A program made the translations under genes and the position numbers. Below are positions 1 through 9,787 of a stretch of 48,382 nt of DNA, piece after piece (the first letter of the stretch is position 1; each line of letters begins with the position of its first letter). The stretch is from G020354785 sp965602045 (GTDB lineage Bacteria; Bacteroidota; Bacteroidia; Bacteroidales; UBA10428): the NCBI GenBank assembly GCA_965602045.1, contig CBFCXR010000002.1, forward strand, positions 1-48,382, written 5' to 3'. Below the pieces are notes generated by a model. The model made no database searches. It saw only the letters and a list, made by a program, of their open reading frames with translations, and had not been told where the DNA came from.

Positions 1-3000
1 TTACCACTGCTAATGTATCTGACCATGTTCCTGAGCCACATGTATTTACACCTCTAACAGTAATATATGCAGTTCCGGTCCATGAATTATCCCAGTTTAC
101 TGTTCCTGTTGTTCCGGCTCCTGAGATTGATCCTGCTGCTACAGGTGAGATGTTCCAGTTATAGCTTGCAGCACCGGTTGCGCCTGAAGTAGTATAATCA
201 GTATCCGCTGAGTTAACAAGTAAAGTGTCTGATCCTGTTGGTGTTCCGGCCTGACCAGGATAGGGCGATACTGTTACACTAAGAGTATCAGAAGCTACGC
301 CAATACCACAATCTAAATTTTCTCCTTTTGCCACTATTTTTGCGGTTCCGTTGAATGCGGCATCCCAATTAACAGTACCTGTAGTACCTGTCCCGTTTAT
401 TGTTCCTGCAGCAACCGGAGATAATTCCCATACATAGGTTGAAGCATATTGCGAATATGTTGAATAATCATTGTCAGGTCCGTCCTGGCAAACTGAAGTT
501 GATCCTGAAATAGCTGAAGGTTTACGCGGTATGCGATACACAACAACAGTTACAGTATCGGAGGATTCGCTTATACAAGAATTGGCATCTACAATATTTA
601 CATAATAATCTCCGCTCTCAGTTACGTTAATTGTATCGGTTGTTTCAGCGTTTGACCATAATGAGAATAATCCTCCTCCTGATGATATTAATAATAAGGT
701 ATCGTTATCACAGAATGGGGTATTTCCAACAGTGTCAATTGTAGGTGCCGGTATAGCAGGATAATATCCCACTATTGCCGAAGAGCCAAAATCAGTACCA
801 GCACAACCATTTCCGTCAGTAATTTCAATAATCCTGTAATTACCGCTATCGCTAACAAGGAATGTATAAGGATTAAGACTTGTTGTGACCTCTGTTGTGT
901 CTGCAGTATTAGTATATTTAAATGTCCAGTCAGACTGTCCTGTGAAGAAAGCTGTTAAAGTTGTGGAACTTCCTTCGCACATTGTTGTAGTACCATTTAG
1001 TGTTCCTGAAGGAATTTCATAAACGGTAGCACTCTGCGTGTTTACACCTGCACAACCAGATACCGGATCATTATATGTATATGTGACATCATGAGTACCG
1101 TCACCTGCAGTTGCAGGATCGAACGATCCCGTTCCATCTCCGTTATTACTTACACCTGTTCCTGAGAATGTTCCGTTAGCATCCTGGGGACTGCCTGTTA
1201 ATGCAACAGAACCATCAGATTCACAGTATGGCCCGGCAAGGCCTGAAAAATCTACTATCGGGAGGGGATCACCAAAAGTTACCGGATTATTATTGTTACT
1301 TACATTAGATGAAGATGTTATTGTTCCTGCACTAATATCTCCGGTTGTTCCTCCATTACCTAGATCTTCCCATTGAGCACCATCCCAGGCAACAACCTTG
1401 AGCTGTACAAGATCGGCTATACAACAGCTGGAACCATTCCAACCGATTGTTACACCTACATTTGATGCACCCACTGTTCTGTCAAGCACCCAATATTCAC
1501 AACTTGATACATTGTCAATTGTACCTTCTTTTAATGATATATCATAAATAGGATCAGGATTCTCATAGAAATATTCGGTTTCAAATGCATCGGTAATATT
1601 TGATGGGGCAGAGATAGAAAGAGGTTTATAAATATCGTCTTTGCCTACAGGAAAAGTAAAGGCGCTGTTTCCAATTTTTTCAATCGGTCCTTCGATATAA
1701 CTATTGGATGATCCACCTGCAACTGATGCACCATTTTCTAAAGTCATTAAGTTAGAAGCTGTAGTCACGACAATCCCATCAGTTAAAGTAAGTGTGCCGG
1801 GAACAGAAACATCTCCTTCAAGAGAAACCTGTGGTGATGTTATTCTTGAATTGTTAATAGTAATATTCTGAAAAGTAAAATCATCTGTTCCTGAACCTGT
1901 ATTCTGTGGAATAACTTGTAAATATTGAGTACTATTGAATGATACGGTGGAATTATCATTTCCATCTAAAATACCATATGGTGTACCACCTCTTACAAAA
2001 TCTCCTGAAATATTTAAAGCTGAATTATTATTTAATTCAATTTCAATTTGATTTTGGGCCGATGCTGAAAATGTTATATCTCCCAAAGCAGTTAAGACAG
2101 CAGAGGTATTTATTTGCATAAAAATTTTCTGGCCTCCTGTATGTGTAAGATTAATATCCTGTGCTACCTGCAATGCAGAAGTACCATTTAATATAAATTC
2201 AGTATTAACAGCCGTTCCTGCAGAACTTAAAATATTTAGATCACTGCCAACAGTAATAAATGAATTATCGTTTATCGTTACAGAAAATTCATTTGCTCCA
2301 CCTGCCCTGTTAATAATAAAATCATCATCAATATCTAAACCTCCTGAATTCTGTACTATTATTGTTCCATCGTAATTATTTCCATTATTAATAAAAGTAA
2401 CTGAACCATTAACATGGAGTGTATCAGCATCAATAATTAATGAAGTGTTTTCATTTTCCACCTCAAGATATATTGCAGCAGATTCAGTACCTATAACTGT
2501 TACATCATATCCTTTTATATGTACAATGTTTTGTTTCGTAGGATAAGAAGCAGCCGGGGCACCGCCTTCAGCATTTGACCAAGTATTAGGATCATTCCAG
2601 TTCCCATCGGCTATGGACCAATATTGAACATTGCTTGTATTATTTACTGCCAGCGTAAATGTTCCATGAGTTCTTCTGTCATCAACAGATATATAATATG
2701 TATTACCTGGTGTTAAGGTATCTACTGTCAGGGAAAGTGTACCGGTATACCAGTCAGCAGCGTTTGCACAACCTGCCTCTATACCATTCGATGTCCATAC
2801 GGCAATCTGCTGGCTTTGCATTGAACCTGAAACACCACCGGTTATAACATCCACTGCAAGGCTATCGAATAATGCATCAAATTTAAACCATACGTTATTA
2901 CCAGTACCACCTGTCCAACAAGAACCTGCTGATTCATCAGCTGTAGCATAGGTATTACTATATTCAGCATCTAATGATTGCCAATTATTTAAGTCTGTTA

Positions 3001-6000
3001 ATTCAATTGCTCCTGATTTATAATCGTAACCAGGATCATTGTTTACACATAATGAAAATGTACCATGTGTACGTCTGTCATCTATAGAAATATAATACGT
3101 ATGACCTACTGTTAAAGTATCAACCGATAATGTTAACGTTCCCTGGTACCAGTCAGCTGCATTTATACATCCTGTTTCTGTACTACTTTCATTCCAAAGT
3201 GCTATTTGCTGGCCACGCATTGTTCCATAGGCTCCACCTGTTTTTACATCTACCTGGATTGAACCTGTGGTAGCAACAAAATAATACCAAAGATTATTTC
3301 CTGTTCCTCCACTCCAGCATGATCCTGCTGATTCATCAGCTGTAGCATAAGTATTATTATATGCAGCATCTGTTGAGCACCAGTTAACAATATCTGTAAG
3401 TTCTAATGCTCCGGATAAATAATCGTTAGAAACAACAGCATTTATGCAAAGAGTAAATGTTCCATGAGTTCTTCTATCATCAACAGATATCCAATAATCA
3501 GCAGCCGGAGTTAAGGTATCAATACTCAGTGAGAGTGTACCCTGATACCAATCTGCTGCATTTATACATCCAACTTCTGTACCTGTATTATTCCAAAGTG
3601 CTATTTGTTGTCCACGCATTGATCCATTTGCGCCACCGGTAATAACATCAATCTGAACTGCATTTGTTAAGGCATTAAATTTAAACCACACATTATTGCC
3701 AGTTCCACCACTCCAGCATGAACCAGCTGTTTCATCAGCTGTAGCATATGTATTACTATATTCCGCATCGACGGAACACCAGTTATCTATTGATGATATA
3801 TCGTAAGCTCCCGATTTAAAGTCATAATTTTGTTTATAATCAGCACAAATAGTAAATGTACCGTGTGTACGTCTGTCATCCACAGAAATATGATATGTGT
3901 GTCCCGGAGTTAAAGTATCTGAGCTAAGACTTAATGTTCCCTGATACCAGTCGGCTGCATTTATACATCCTACTTCTGTACTACTTTCATTCCACAGTGC
4001 GATTTGCTGACCACGCATTGTCCCTTTTATCCCTCCTGTAATTACATCGATTGTCACTGCCGTAGTAGGAGCAACAAATTTAAACCATACATTATTTCCT
4101 GTGCCTCCACTCCAGCATGAACCAGCTGTTTGATCAGCTGTTGCATAAGTATTATTATAAGCAGCATCATTTGAACACCAATCACCTAGTGGTGAAATTA
4201 ATATTGCACCCGCTTTAAAATCAAATCCAGCTTTATTATTTACACATAGCGTAAAGGTTCCATGTGTTCGTCTATCATCAACAGATATGTAATATGTTCT
4301 TCCTACCGTAAGTGTATCTGCACTAAGACTAAGTATTCCCTGATACCAGTCTGCTCCATTAATACATCCCACCTCTGTTCCGTTTTCATTCCAAAGTGCA
4401 ATTTGTTGTCCACGCATTGATCCAAAAGAACCACCTGTTTTAACATCTATTTGAATCTCTCCGGAAATAGCAACAAATTTAAACCATACATTATTTCCGG
4501 TTCCTCCACTCCAGCAAGAGCCAGCTGCCTGATCAGGAGTTGCATAAACATTGTTGTATGCTGCATCAGCCGAGCACCAGTTATCAACATCCAGCATAAG
4601 CTCGGCACCAGCTTTAAAATCATATCCTACTTCATCGTCAATTTCCAGAGTAAAAGTACCATGAGTTCTTCTGTCATCAACAGATATATAATAAGTTCTT
4701 CCAAGTGTCAGAGTGTCAATTTCACTTGTTAACGTTCCCTGAAACCAGTCTGCGGCATTAGCGCATTTGATTTCCCCGCCGGCAGCATTCCATAAAGCTA
4801 TCTGCTGTCCTCTCATTGTACCCTTGGTTCCTCCTGTAATAACGCTAATTTTAATATTCTGGGAAGATGCAACGAATTTAAACCATACATTATTTGCTGT
4901 TCCGCCGGACCAGCATGAACCTGCTGATTCATCAGGTGTTGCATATATATTATCAAATTCCGCATCCAATGAACTATAGTTGTTAATGTCAGTTATCTCA
5001 AATGCCCCTGATTTATAATCATAACCTACTTCATCATAGATGCAAAGAGTGAATGTTCCGTGCGTTCTTCTGTCATCAACAGATATCCAATAATCATGGC
5101 CTAAAGTGAGTGTATCTATACTAATTGATAATGTTCCCTGATACCAGTCAGTAGCATTTATACATTTAACTTCAGTTCCATCAGAATTCCATATTGCAAT
5201 CTGCTGACCCCGCATAGAACCATATGATCCACCGGTAATAACATCAACTTTTATAGCCTGGGTAGCAGCGTTAAATTTAAACCATACATTATCTGCCGAT
5301 CCGCCGCTCCAGCATGAACCCGCTGATTCATCAGGCGTTGCATAAGTGTTTTGATAGGCAGCATCTGCAGAGCACCAGTTAGATAAATCTGTAAGTTCAA
5401 CTGCTCCTGATTTGAAATCGTAACCCGCAGTATCATCAATACATAATGTAAAAGTACCGTGTGTTCGCCTGTCATCAACCGAAATCCAGTAATAATGTCC
5501 TGTTGTGAGAGTATCCATGCTCAGGGAAAGTGTTCCCTGATACCAATCTGCACTGTTATTACATGCTACCTCATCATTGGAAGCATTCCAAATAGCAATT
5601 TGCTGTCCCCTCATGGTACCATAAGAACCTCCGGTAATAACATCCACTTTCACTGCATTGGTAGTGGCAATAAATTTAAACCATACATTATCTCCTGTAC
5701 CCCCTGACCAGCATGAGCCGGCAGACATATCTGACGAGGCTGAGCTGTTTGTATATGCAGCATCTGCAGAGCACCAATTATCAATATCTGCCAGTAATCT
5801 GGCTCCTGAATAATCGTCATAATCGCGAACACTGGTATAATTTGTATCTGTGTTTGTACAGCCATTAAAATCAGTGTATGAGTAAACAATAGTATGATCT
5901 CCCAAACCTGCAGCAGCAGGATCGAACTGGTCACCTGATATACCATTACCCGTAAAGGTTCCTCCCGGAGGTGCTCCTGTTAAAGTAACAGGACCGTCAA

Positions 6001-6757
6001 TATTAATATCATAAACAGAATCTAAACCTGAAAAACTTACAACAGGAAGCGCATTAAGAGTGATGTTTAATGTAACAGTGTCGCCTATAGTACAACCATT
6101 ATCTTCTGCCACCTGAACACTTGCTGCTCCCGGAATACTTCCCCAGTCAACAGTAATACTATTTGTATTGCCACCGCCGGCTTGTGTGCCACCTGTTATA
6201 ATCCAGTCATATGTTGAACCCGGTGTGTTAACTACTGAGTAAGGAATACCTGTGGAATTAACACATTCGGCATTGGATCCTGTTATTGCAGATGTTGCAG
6301 GTATCGGGCAGCAACTTATTGTAGCTTCCCATCCTGCATTGACTAAAGAACCATCGGAAGTAAATTGAAAAGTTAATATTGTATCAGTAGACTGAACAGT
6401 AAAACTCAAACCTTCACCTGTATATGTTCCAATTATAGGTGATAATACATCATCTCCGTCAAAGACTTTTAACGTATCTCCTCCTTCATTTCTTAAATCA
6501 AACGAAGTGAAATCAAAAGTTATTCTTTCTCCACCGGCAGAACTGAAACTTACTGTATAATTTTCATTATTGGTGTAATCTCCTGCACCGGCGCCGCTAT
6601 CATAGAAAGTGCCTGAACAGGTCTCAATTGTCTGGCTATCAAGAGTATCAATGCGGTAGGTCTGTCCAAAATTACTTATTGCTATAAATAGGAATATAGA
6701 AAACAGGGGTAGGAATTTGATACTTAACCAATCGATATTATGATGTGAATTAACCAA
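1..6757 (-). CDS. Giant secreted CUB/tandem-repeat surface protein (C-terminus outside window)
   Basis: An open frame of about 2,252 codons with no stop runs off the left edge, so the C-terminus is missing. Domains in order: hydrophobic signal peptide (about residues 13-33, ending in NFGQ); CUB domain (about 40-147); a PKD/Ig-like stretch (about 150-300); eight tandem 133-residue repeats (about 309-1372) containing VWFKF, MRGQQIA and DDRRTHGTFTL motifs; a beta-rich region with a GPIEKIGNSAFTFPVGK motif; and several PKD/Ig-like domains. The repeats resemble PPC-type beta-sandwich domains of Bacteroidota secreted proteins, which is inference. A large adhesin or matrix protein exported by T9SS is the likeliest role, with the sorting domain presumably beyond the edge. 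There is no in-frame ATG after the upstream TAG; TTG at 6755-6757 is the best start, but ATC at 6719-6721 would give a typical short signal peptide. The divergent neighbour is nfnA. The frame is certain; start and function are not. Confidence 0.85.
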   Translation of the reverse strand, partial: MVNSHHNIDWLSIKFLPLFSIFLFIAISNFGQTYRIDTLDSQTIETCSGTFYDSGAGAGDYTNNENYTVSFSSAGGERITFDFTSFDLRNEGGDTLKVFDGDDVLSPIIGTYTGEGLSFTVQSTDTILTFQFTSDGSLVNAGWEATISCCPIPATSAITGSNAECVNSTGIPYSVVNTPGSTYDWIITGGTQAGGGNTNSITVDWGSIPGAASVQVAEDNGCTIGDTVTLNITLNALPVVSFSGLDSVYDINIDGPVTLTGAPPGGTFTGNGISGDQFDPAAAGLGDHTIVYSYTDFNGCTNTDTNYTSVRDYDDYSGARLLADIDNWCSADAAYTNSSASSDMSAGSCWSGGTGDNVWFKFIATTNAVKVDVITGGSYGTMRGQQIAIWNASNDEVACNNSADWYQGTLSLSMDTLTTGHYYWISVDDRRTHGTFTLCIDDTAGYDFKSGAVELTDLSNWCSADAAYQNTYATPDESAGSCWSGGSADNVWFKFNAATQAIKVDVITGGSYGSMRGQQIAIWNSDGTEVKCINATDWYQGTLSISIDTLTLGHDYWISVDDRRTHGTFTLCIYDEVGYDYKSGAFEITDINNYSSLDAEFDNIYATPDESAGSCWSGGTANNVWFKFVASSQNIKISVITGGTKGTMRGQQIALWNAAGGEIKCANAADWFQGTLTSEIDTLTLGRTYYISVDDRRTHGTFTLEIDDEVGYDFKAGAELMLDVDNWCSADAAYNNVYATPDQAAGSCWSGGTGNNVWFKFVAISGEIQIDVKTGGSFGSMRGQQIALWNENGTEVGCINGADWYQGILSLSADTLTVGRTYYISVDDRRTHGTFTLCVNNKAGFDFKAGAILISPLGDWCSNDAAYNNTYATADQTAGSCWSGGTGNNVWFKFVAPTTAVTIDVITGGIKGTMRGQQIALWNESSTEVGCINAADWYQGTLSLSSDTLTPGHTYHISVDDRRTHGTFTICADYKQNYDFKSGAYDISSIDNWCSVDAEYSNTYATADETAGSCWSGGTGNNVWFKFNALTNAVQIDVITGGANGSMRGQQIALWNNTGTEVGCINAADWYQGTLSLSIDTLTPAADYWISVDDRRTHGTFTLCINAVVSNDYLSGALELTDIVNWCSTDAAYNNTYATADESAGSCWSGGTGNNLWYYFVATTGSIQVDVKTGGAYGTMRGQQIALWNESSTETGCINAADWYQGTLTLSVDTLTVGHTYYISIDDRRTHGTFSLCVNNDPGYDYKSGAIELTDLNNWQSLDAEYSNTYATADESAGSCWTGGTGNNVWFKFDALFDSLAVDVITGGVSGSMQSQQIAVWTSNGIEAGCANAADWYTGTLSLTVDTLTPGNTYYISVDDRRTHGTFTLAVNNTSNVQYWSIADGNWNDPNTWSNAEGGAPAASYPTKQNIVHIKGYDVTVIGTESAAIYLEVENENTSLIIDADTLHVNGSVTFINNGNNYDGTIIVQNSGGLDIDDDFIINRAGGANEFSVTINDNSFITVGSDLNILSSAGTAVNTEFILNGTSALQVAQDINLTHTGGQKIFMQINTSAVLTALGDITFSASAQNQIEIELNNNSALNISGDFVRGGTPYGILDGNDNSTVSFNSTQYLQVIPQNTGSGTDDFTFQNITINNSRITSPQVSLEGDVSVPGTLTLTDGIVVTTASNLMTLENGASVAGGSSNSYIEGPIEKIGNSAFTFPVGKDDIYKPLSISAPSNITDAFETEYFYENPDPIYDISLKEGTIDNVSSCEYWVLDRTVGASNVGVTIGWNGSSCCIADLVQLKVVAWDGAQWEDLGNGGTTGDISAGTITSSSNVSNNNNPVTFGDPLPIVDFSGLAGPYCESDGSVALTGSPQDANGTFSGTGVSNNGDGTGSFDPATAGDGTHDVTYTYNDPVSGCAGVNTQSATVYEIPSGTLNGTTTMCEGSSTTLTAFFTGQSDWTFKYTNTADTTEVTTSLNPYTFLVSDSGNYRIIEITDGNGCAGTDFGSSAIVGYYPAIPAPTIDTVGNTPFCDNDTLLLISSGGGLFSLWSNAETTDTINVTESGDYYVNIVDANSCISESSDTVTVVVYRIPRKPSAISGSTSVCQDGPDNDYSTYSQYASTYVWELSPVAAGTINGTGTTGTVNWDAAFNGTAKIVAKGENLDCGIGVASDTLSVTVSPYPGQAGTPTGSDTLLVNSADTDYTTSGATGAASYNWNISPVAAGSISGAGTTGTVNWDNSWTGTAYITVRGVNTCGSGTWSDTLAVV
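2641..5832 (-). repeat. Eight in-frame tandem repeats of exactly 399 bp (133 codons)
   Basis: The segment encoding DDRRTHGTFTL recurs with equivalent bases at 2670, 3069, 3468, 3867, 4266, 4665, 5064 and 5463, always 399 bp apart. All eight units therefore have identical length with no indels. The units are strongly alike in protein but carry many synonymous differences in DNA. Each has the order WCSADAAY, AGSCWSGGTGNNVWFKF, VDVITGG, MRGQQIALWN, CINAADWYQGTLSLS, DTLT, YYISVDDRRTHGTFTLC. Repeat 8 (nearest 2641) is the most divergent, with MQSQQ in place of MRGQQ. The outer boundaries are approximate to within a few codons. Confidence 0.95.
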
Positions 6758-7250
6758 AATTAATGGATTATAAAACTAATATTATATCATTAATGCGCAA
6801 AACCTTTGCTAATAAAAGTTTTCTGTGATTATTTAATTTATATATTAAATTACTAAAAATTTTCCAATTATTAAAATCTATATTAAATAAAATTAGACGA
6901 TTAGCTTCCAAATGTTCTATGTACATTATAACGAATTTCAAGATCATTCAGTTGCAGTTTATTAAGACTATAGTGTTTCAATCATTTCAATTTTGATAAA
7001 ATTAAAATAAACGTTGATGAACACATCATTATTCAATATAAAGGATAAAGATTTAAAAATTTAAATTAAATAATTTTATTAAAATAATTTAATATTATGG
7101 TATTAAAAGATTAAAACTTTATCAACAGCAACAAATTTATGTGTGAATTATTTAAATTGAAGAAAAATTGAAATTATACATAAGACAATTATCCAAAAAT
7201 CTTATTTTTGTCAATTCAAATTTTTATTTTCATTTCAATCAGATTATATA
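6758..7250. other. AT-rich divergent intergenic region
   Basis: This 493-bp stretch between the giant repeat protein (minus) and nfnA (plus) shows no convincing coding sequence. It must hold the promoters of both genes. A TAnnTTTG-type match for the minus strand (CAAAATTA on the plus strand, 6755-6762) overlaps the presumed TTG start. A plus-strand match, TATTTTTG, lies at 7203-7210, about 40 bp before nfnA. Neither has a TTG element at the expected spacing, so both are weak. No hairpin or RNA gene was recognised. Confidence 0.4.
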
Positions 7251-8081
7251 ATGTTTAAGATTATCGATAAAGAAAATTTTTCAAAAAATGTAGTTAAGCT
7301 TGATATTAGTGCGCAACGAATATCTGAAAAAAGGAAAGCCGGGCATTTTGTTATTGTTAAGATAGGTAATAAAGGAGAAAGAATACCTCTGACCATTGCG
7401 GGCGCAGATCCTTTAAAAGGTACAATTTCCTTAGTTATCCAAAAAGTAGGAGTTACCTCACATAAAGTAGCCAGCCTGAACATAGGAGATACATTAACTG
7501 ACGTAGTTGGACCCCTGGGCCAGGCAACTCATATTGAAAATACCGGTACTATATTATGTGCAGGGGGTGGGGTAGGGATTGCTCCGTTACTTCCGATAGT
7601 TGAAGCGATGAAAATGGCAGGGAACAGAGTGATAACTATTCTTGCAGCCAGAACAAAAGAACTTATTATTCTTGAAGAACAGATGAAATCTAATTCCGAT
7701 GAAATTATAGTAATGACCGATGATGGTTCTTATGGAAATAAAGGTCTGGTTACCCAAGGAATGGAAGAAGCCATTAAGAAAGAAAAAATAAACCAGGCAA
7801 TAGCAATTGGCCCTGCTATAATGATGAAATACGCCTCATTATTAACTAAGAAATACAATATTCCAACTATGGCAAGTTTAAATACTATTATGGTGGATGG
7901 TACAGGAATGTGTGGTGCATGCAGAGTGACTGTTGGTGGTGAAACAAAATTTGTATGTGTGGACGGGCCGGAATTTAATGCTCATGATGTTGATTTTGAT
8001 GAGCTGTTATTGAGATTAGGAGCTTATAAAGATGAAGAGGCTATTGCCTACCGGAAGTACCTGGAGACAATTGAGAAATAA
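7251..8081 (+). CDS. nfnA: NfnA/SudB-like FAD and [2Fe-2S] oxidoreductase subunit
   Basis: This 276-residue protein belongs to the ferredoxin reductase-like family of PyrK, SudB and NfnA. It passes electrons between NAD(H), FAD and an iron-sulfur cluster. The FAD region covers about residues 1-95 (RIPLTIAGAD), and the NAD-binding motif CAGGGVGIAPL starts at 103. The cluster site has Asp216, Cys221, Cys224 and Cys236 (DGTGMCGAC then FVCVDGPEF), matching the one-Asp, three-Cys [2Fe-2S] ligation known for NfnA. The next gene is an NfnB-like partner, so the pair could be an electron-bifurcating NADH-dependent ferredoxin:NADP+ oxidoreductase. A sulfide dehydrogenase role cannot be excluded from sequence. 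The ATG start leaves no extension beyond the family length. Confidence 0.85.
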   Translation: MFKIIDKENFSKNVVKLDISAQRISEKRKAGHFVIVKIGNKGERIPLTIAGADPLKGTISLVIQKVGVTSHKVASLNIGDTLTDVVGPLGQATHIENTGTILCAGGGVGIAPLLPIVEAMKMAGNRVITILAARTKELIILEEQMKSNSDEIIVMTDDGSYGNKGLVTQGMEEAIKKEKINQAIAIGPAIMMKYASLLTKKYNIPTMASLNTIMVDGTGMCGACRVTVGGETKFVCVDGPEFNAHDVDFDELLLRLGAYKDEEAIAYRKYLETIEK

Positions 8082-8218
8082 AATATTAATTAACGTAAAA
8101 CTTTAACTGATTAATATTTAAGAGGATCAGGATTTTATGTAATAAAATGAAACCAGGTTAAAAAATCATCCGGCTAATAGAAAAAAAAATATACATTATT
8201 AAAAAATCACAATGAAAT

Positions 8219-9706
8219 ATGGCTTTTGAACCTGAATATCTGAAAGAAGAGAGAAACAAGGAATGGCGGACAAAACTACGGCAGGATCTTAAAAATAAGG
8301 AGAGAACTAGTCGTGAGAGAATAAGTATGCCTGAACAGGAACCTGACGTCAGAAACAAAAACAATAGTGAAGTAAATCAGGGATTGTCAAGTGAAATGGC
8401 AATTGCGGAAGCCCAAAGATGTATCGATTGTCCAAGTCCTACATGTATTTCAGGGTGCCCTGTAGAAATAAATATACCTAAATTTATTAAATACATTGAG
8501 GCAGGAGATTTCATAAGTTCGGCCAAAGTATTAAAGGAGACTAATACATTACCTGCAGTATGTGGCAGGGTTTGTCCACAGGAAGTACAGTGTGAAATAC
8601 AATGTTTTTATGTGCAGAAGATGAAAAAACCTTCTGTTGCAATAGGTTTTCTGGAAAGATTTGCTGCTGATTATGAAAGAGATAGTGATAAAGTACTTAT
8701 TCCGGAAGTAGCTGACAGCAATAATATTAAAGTAGGAATTATTGGCTCGGGCCCCGGTGGATTAACAGCTGCAGGTGACCTGGCAAAATATGGTTATGAT
8801 GTTACGGTTTTTGAGGCTTTGCACGATGTCGGAGGAGTTTTAAAGTATGGTATTCCGGAATTCAGATTACCTAACGAGGTAGTTGATTATGAAATAGATA
8901 ATCTGCGAAAAATAGGAGTAAAATTTCTTACTAATTTTATTGTTGGAAAAACTGCATCAATAGATGACCTTAAAAATGAAGGATTTGTGTGTTTCTTTGT
9001 TGCAAGTGGCGCCGGACTTCCCAGATTTATGAATATACCTGGTGAGAACTATGTAGGAATATTTTCTGCGAATGAATATCTCACAAGAGTAAATTTAATG
9101 AGTGCTGCAAAGCCTGATTTTGACACTCCTGTACTGTATGGTAAGAGCGTCGCCGTTATCGGGGGAGGAAACACTGCTATGGACTCAGTTAGAACCGCAA
9201 AAAGATTGGGCGCAAAACGGGCAATGATTATTTATCGCAGATCGTTTGATGAAATGCCGGCAAGAATTGAAGAAATTAAGCATGCCCAGGAAGAAGGCAT
9301 AGAATTTTTTAATTTGAACAGTCCCGTTGAATATTATGCTGATAAAGATGGCAGGGTGAACAGAATGAGAGTACAAAAAATGGAGTTAGGTGAGCCGGAT
9401 AGTTCAGGAAGAAGAAGGCCTGTTCCTATTGAAGGTTCAGAATATTATATGGATGTTGACATGGTGGTTGTTAGTGTTGGAGTATCACCCAATCCGTTGA
9501 TCCCTAAAAGCATTCCTGAGCTGGAGGTAACAAAATGGGGTACAATAGAAGTTAATCCGGATAATATGCAGTCATCTATCCCTGAATTATTTGCTGGTGG
9601 TGATATTGTGAGGGGAGGAGCAACAGTAATTCTTGCAATGGGTGACGGGCGGAAAGCTGCTGCCGGAATGCATGAGTATATTCAGAAAATATTGAGGAAA
9701 AAATAA
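8219..9706 (+). CDS. nfnB: NfnB/GltD-like NAD(P)H oxidoreductase with two [4Fe-4S] clusters
   Basis: This 495-residue protein has the glutamate synthase small-subunit fold shared by GltD, SudA and NfnB. The N-terminal cluster domain has Cys68, 71, 76 and 80 (CIDCPSPTC..GCP) and Cys115, 119, 125 and 129 (CGRVCPQEVQC..QC). A first Rossmann fold follows with GSGPGG at 176-181, then a second NAD(P) site with VIGGGNTAMDS. The C-terminal FAD motif is FAGGDIVRGGATV. The RERISMPEQEPDVR segment near residue 32 resembles the start of NfnB proteins, so the first 30 charged residues are an extra extension. No glutamate synthase large subunit is nearby; together with nfnA upstream (137 bp gap) this favours an Nfn or Sud complex. 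An overlapping ATG at 8212 gives only five codons and was rejected as the start. Confidence 0.85.
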   Translation: MAFEPEYLKEERNKEWRTKLRQDLKNKERTSRERISMPEQEPDVRNKNNSEVNQGLSSEMAIAEAQRCIDCPSPTCISGCPVEINIPKFIKYIEAGDFISSAKVLKETNTLPAVCGRVCPQEVQCEIQCFYVQKMKKPSVAIGFLERFAADYERDSDKVLIPEVADSNNIKVGIIGSGPGGLTAAGDLAKYGYDVTVFEALHDVGGVLKYGIPEFRLPNEVVDYEIDNLRKIGVKFLTNFIVGKTASIDDLKNEGFVCFFVASGAGLPRFMNIPGENYVGIFSANEYLTRVNLMSAAKPDFDTPVLYGKSVAVIGGGNTAMDSVRTAKRLGAKRAMIIYRRSFDEMPARIEEIKHAQEEGIEFFNLNSPVEYYADKDGRVNRMRVQKMELGEPDSSGRRRPVPIEGSEYYMDVDMVVVSVGVSPNPLIPKSIPELEVTKWGTIEVNPDNMQSSIPELFAGGDIVRGGATVILAMGDGRKAAAGMHEYIQKILRKK

Positions 9707-9787
9707 TTTGAATCAAATATATCTGCTTTGTTTTTCGGCATGAAATTATTATATAATTAGTTTATTAAACTATTTAATTAATCGAAC

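Noticed and set aside
2641..5832. Regular repeats as a possible CRISPR array
   Set aside because: The units are 399 bp, coding and diverged; there are no short identical repeats with unique spacers.
4451..5946. Several open frames of 70-98 codons on both strands inside the repeat array
   Set aside because: They are shadows of the long minus-strand frame; their sequences have no family features and recur with the 399-bp repeat.
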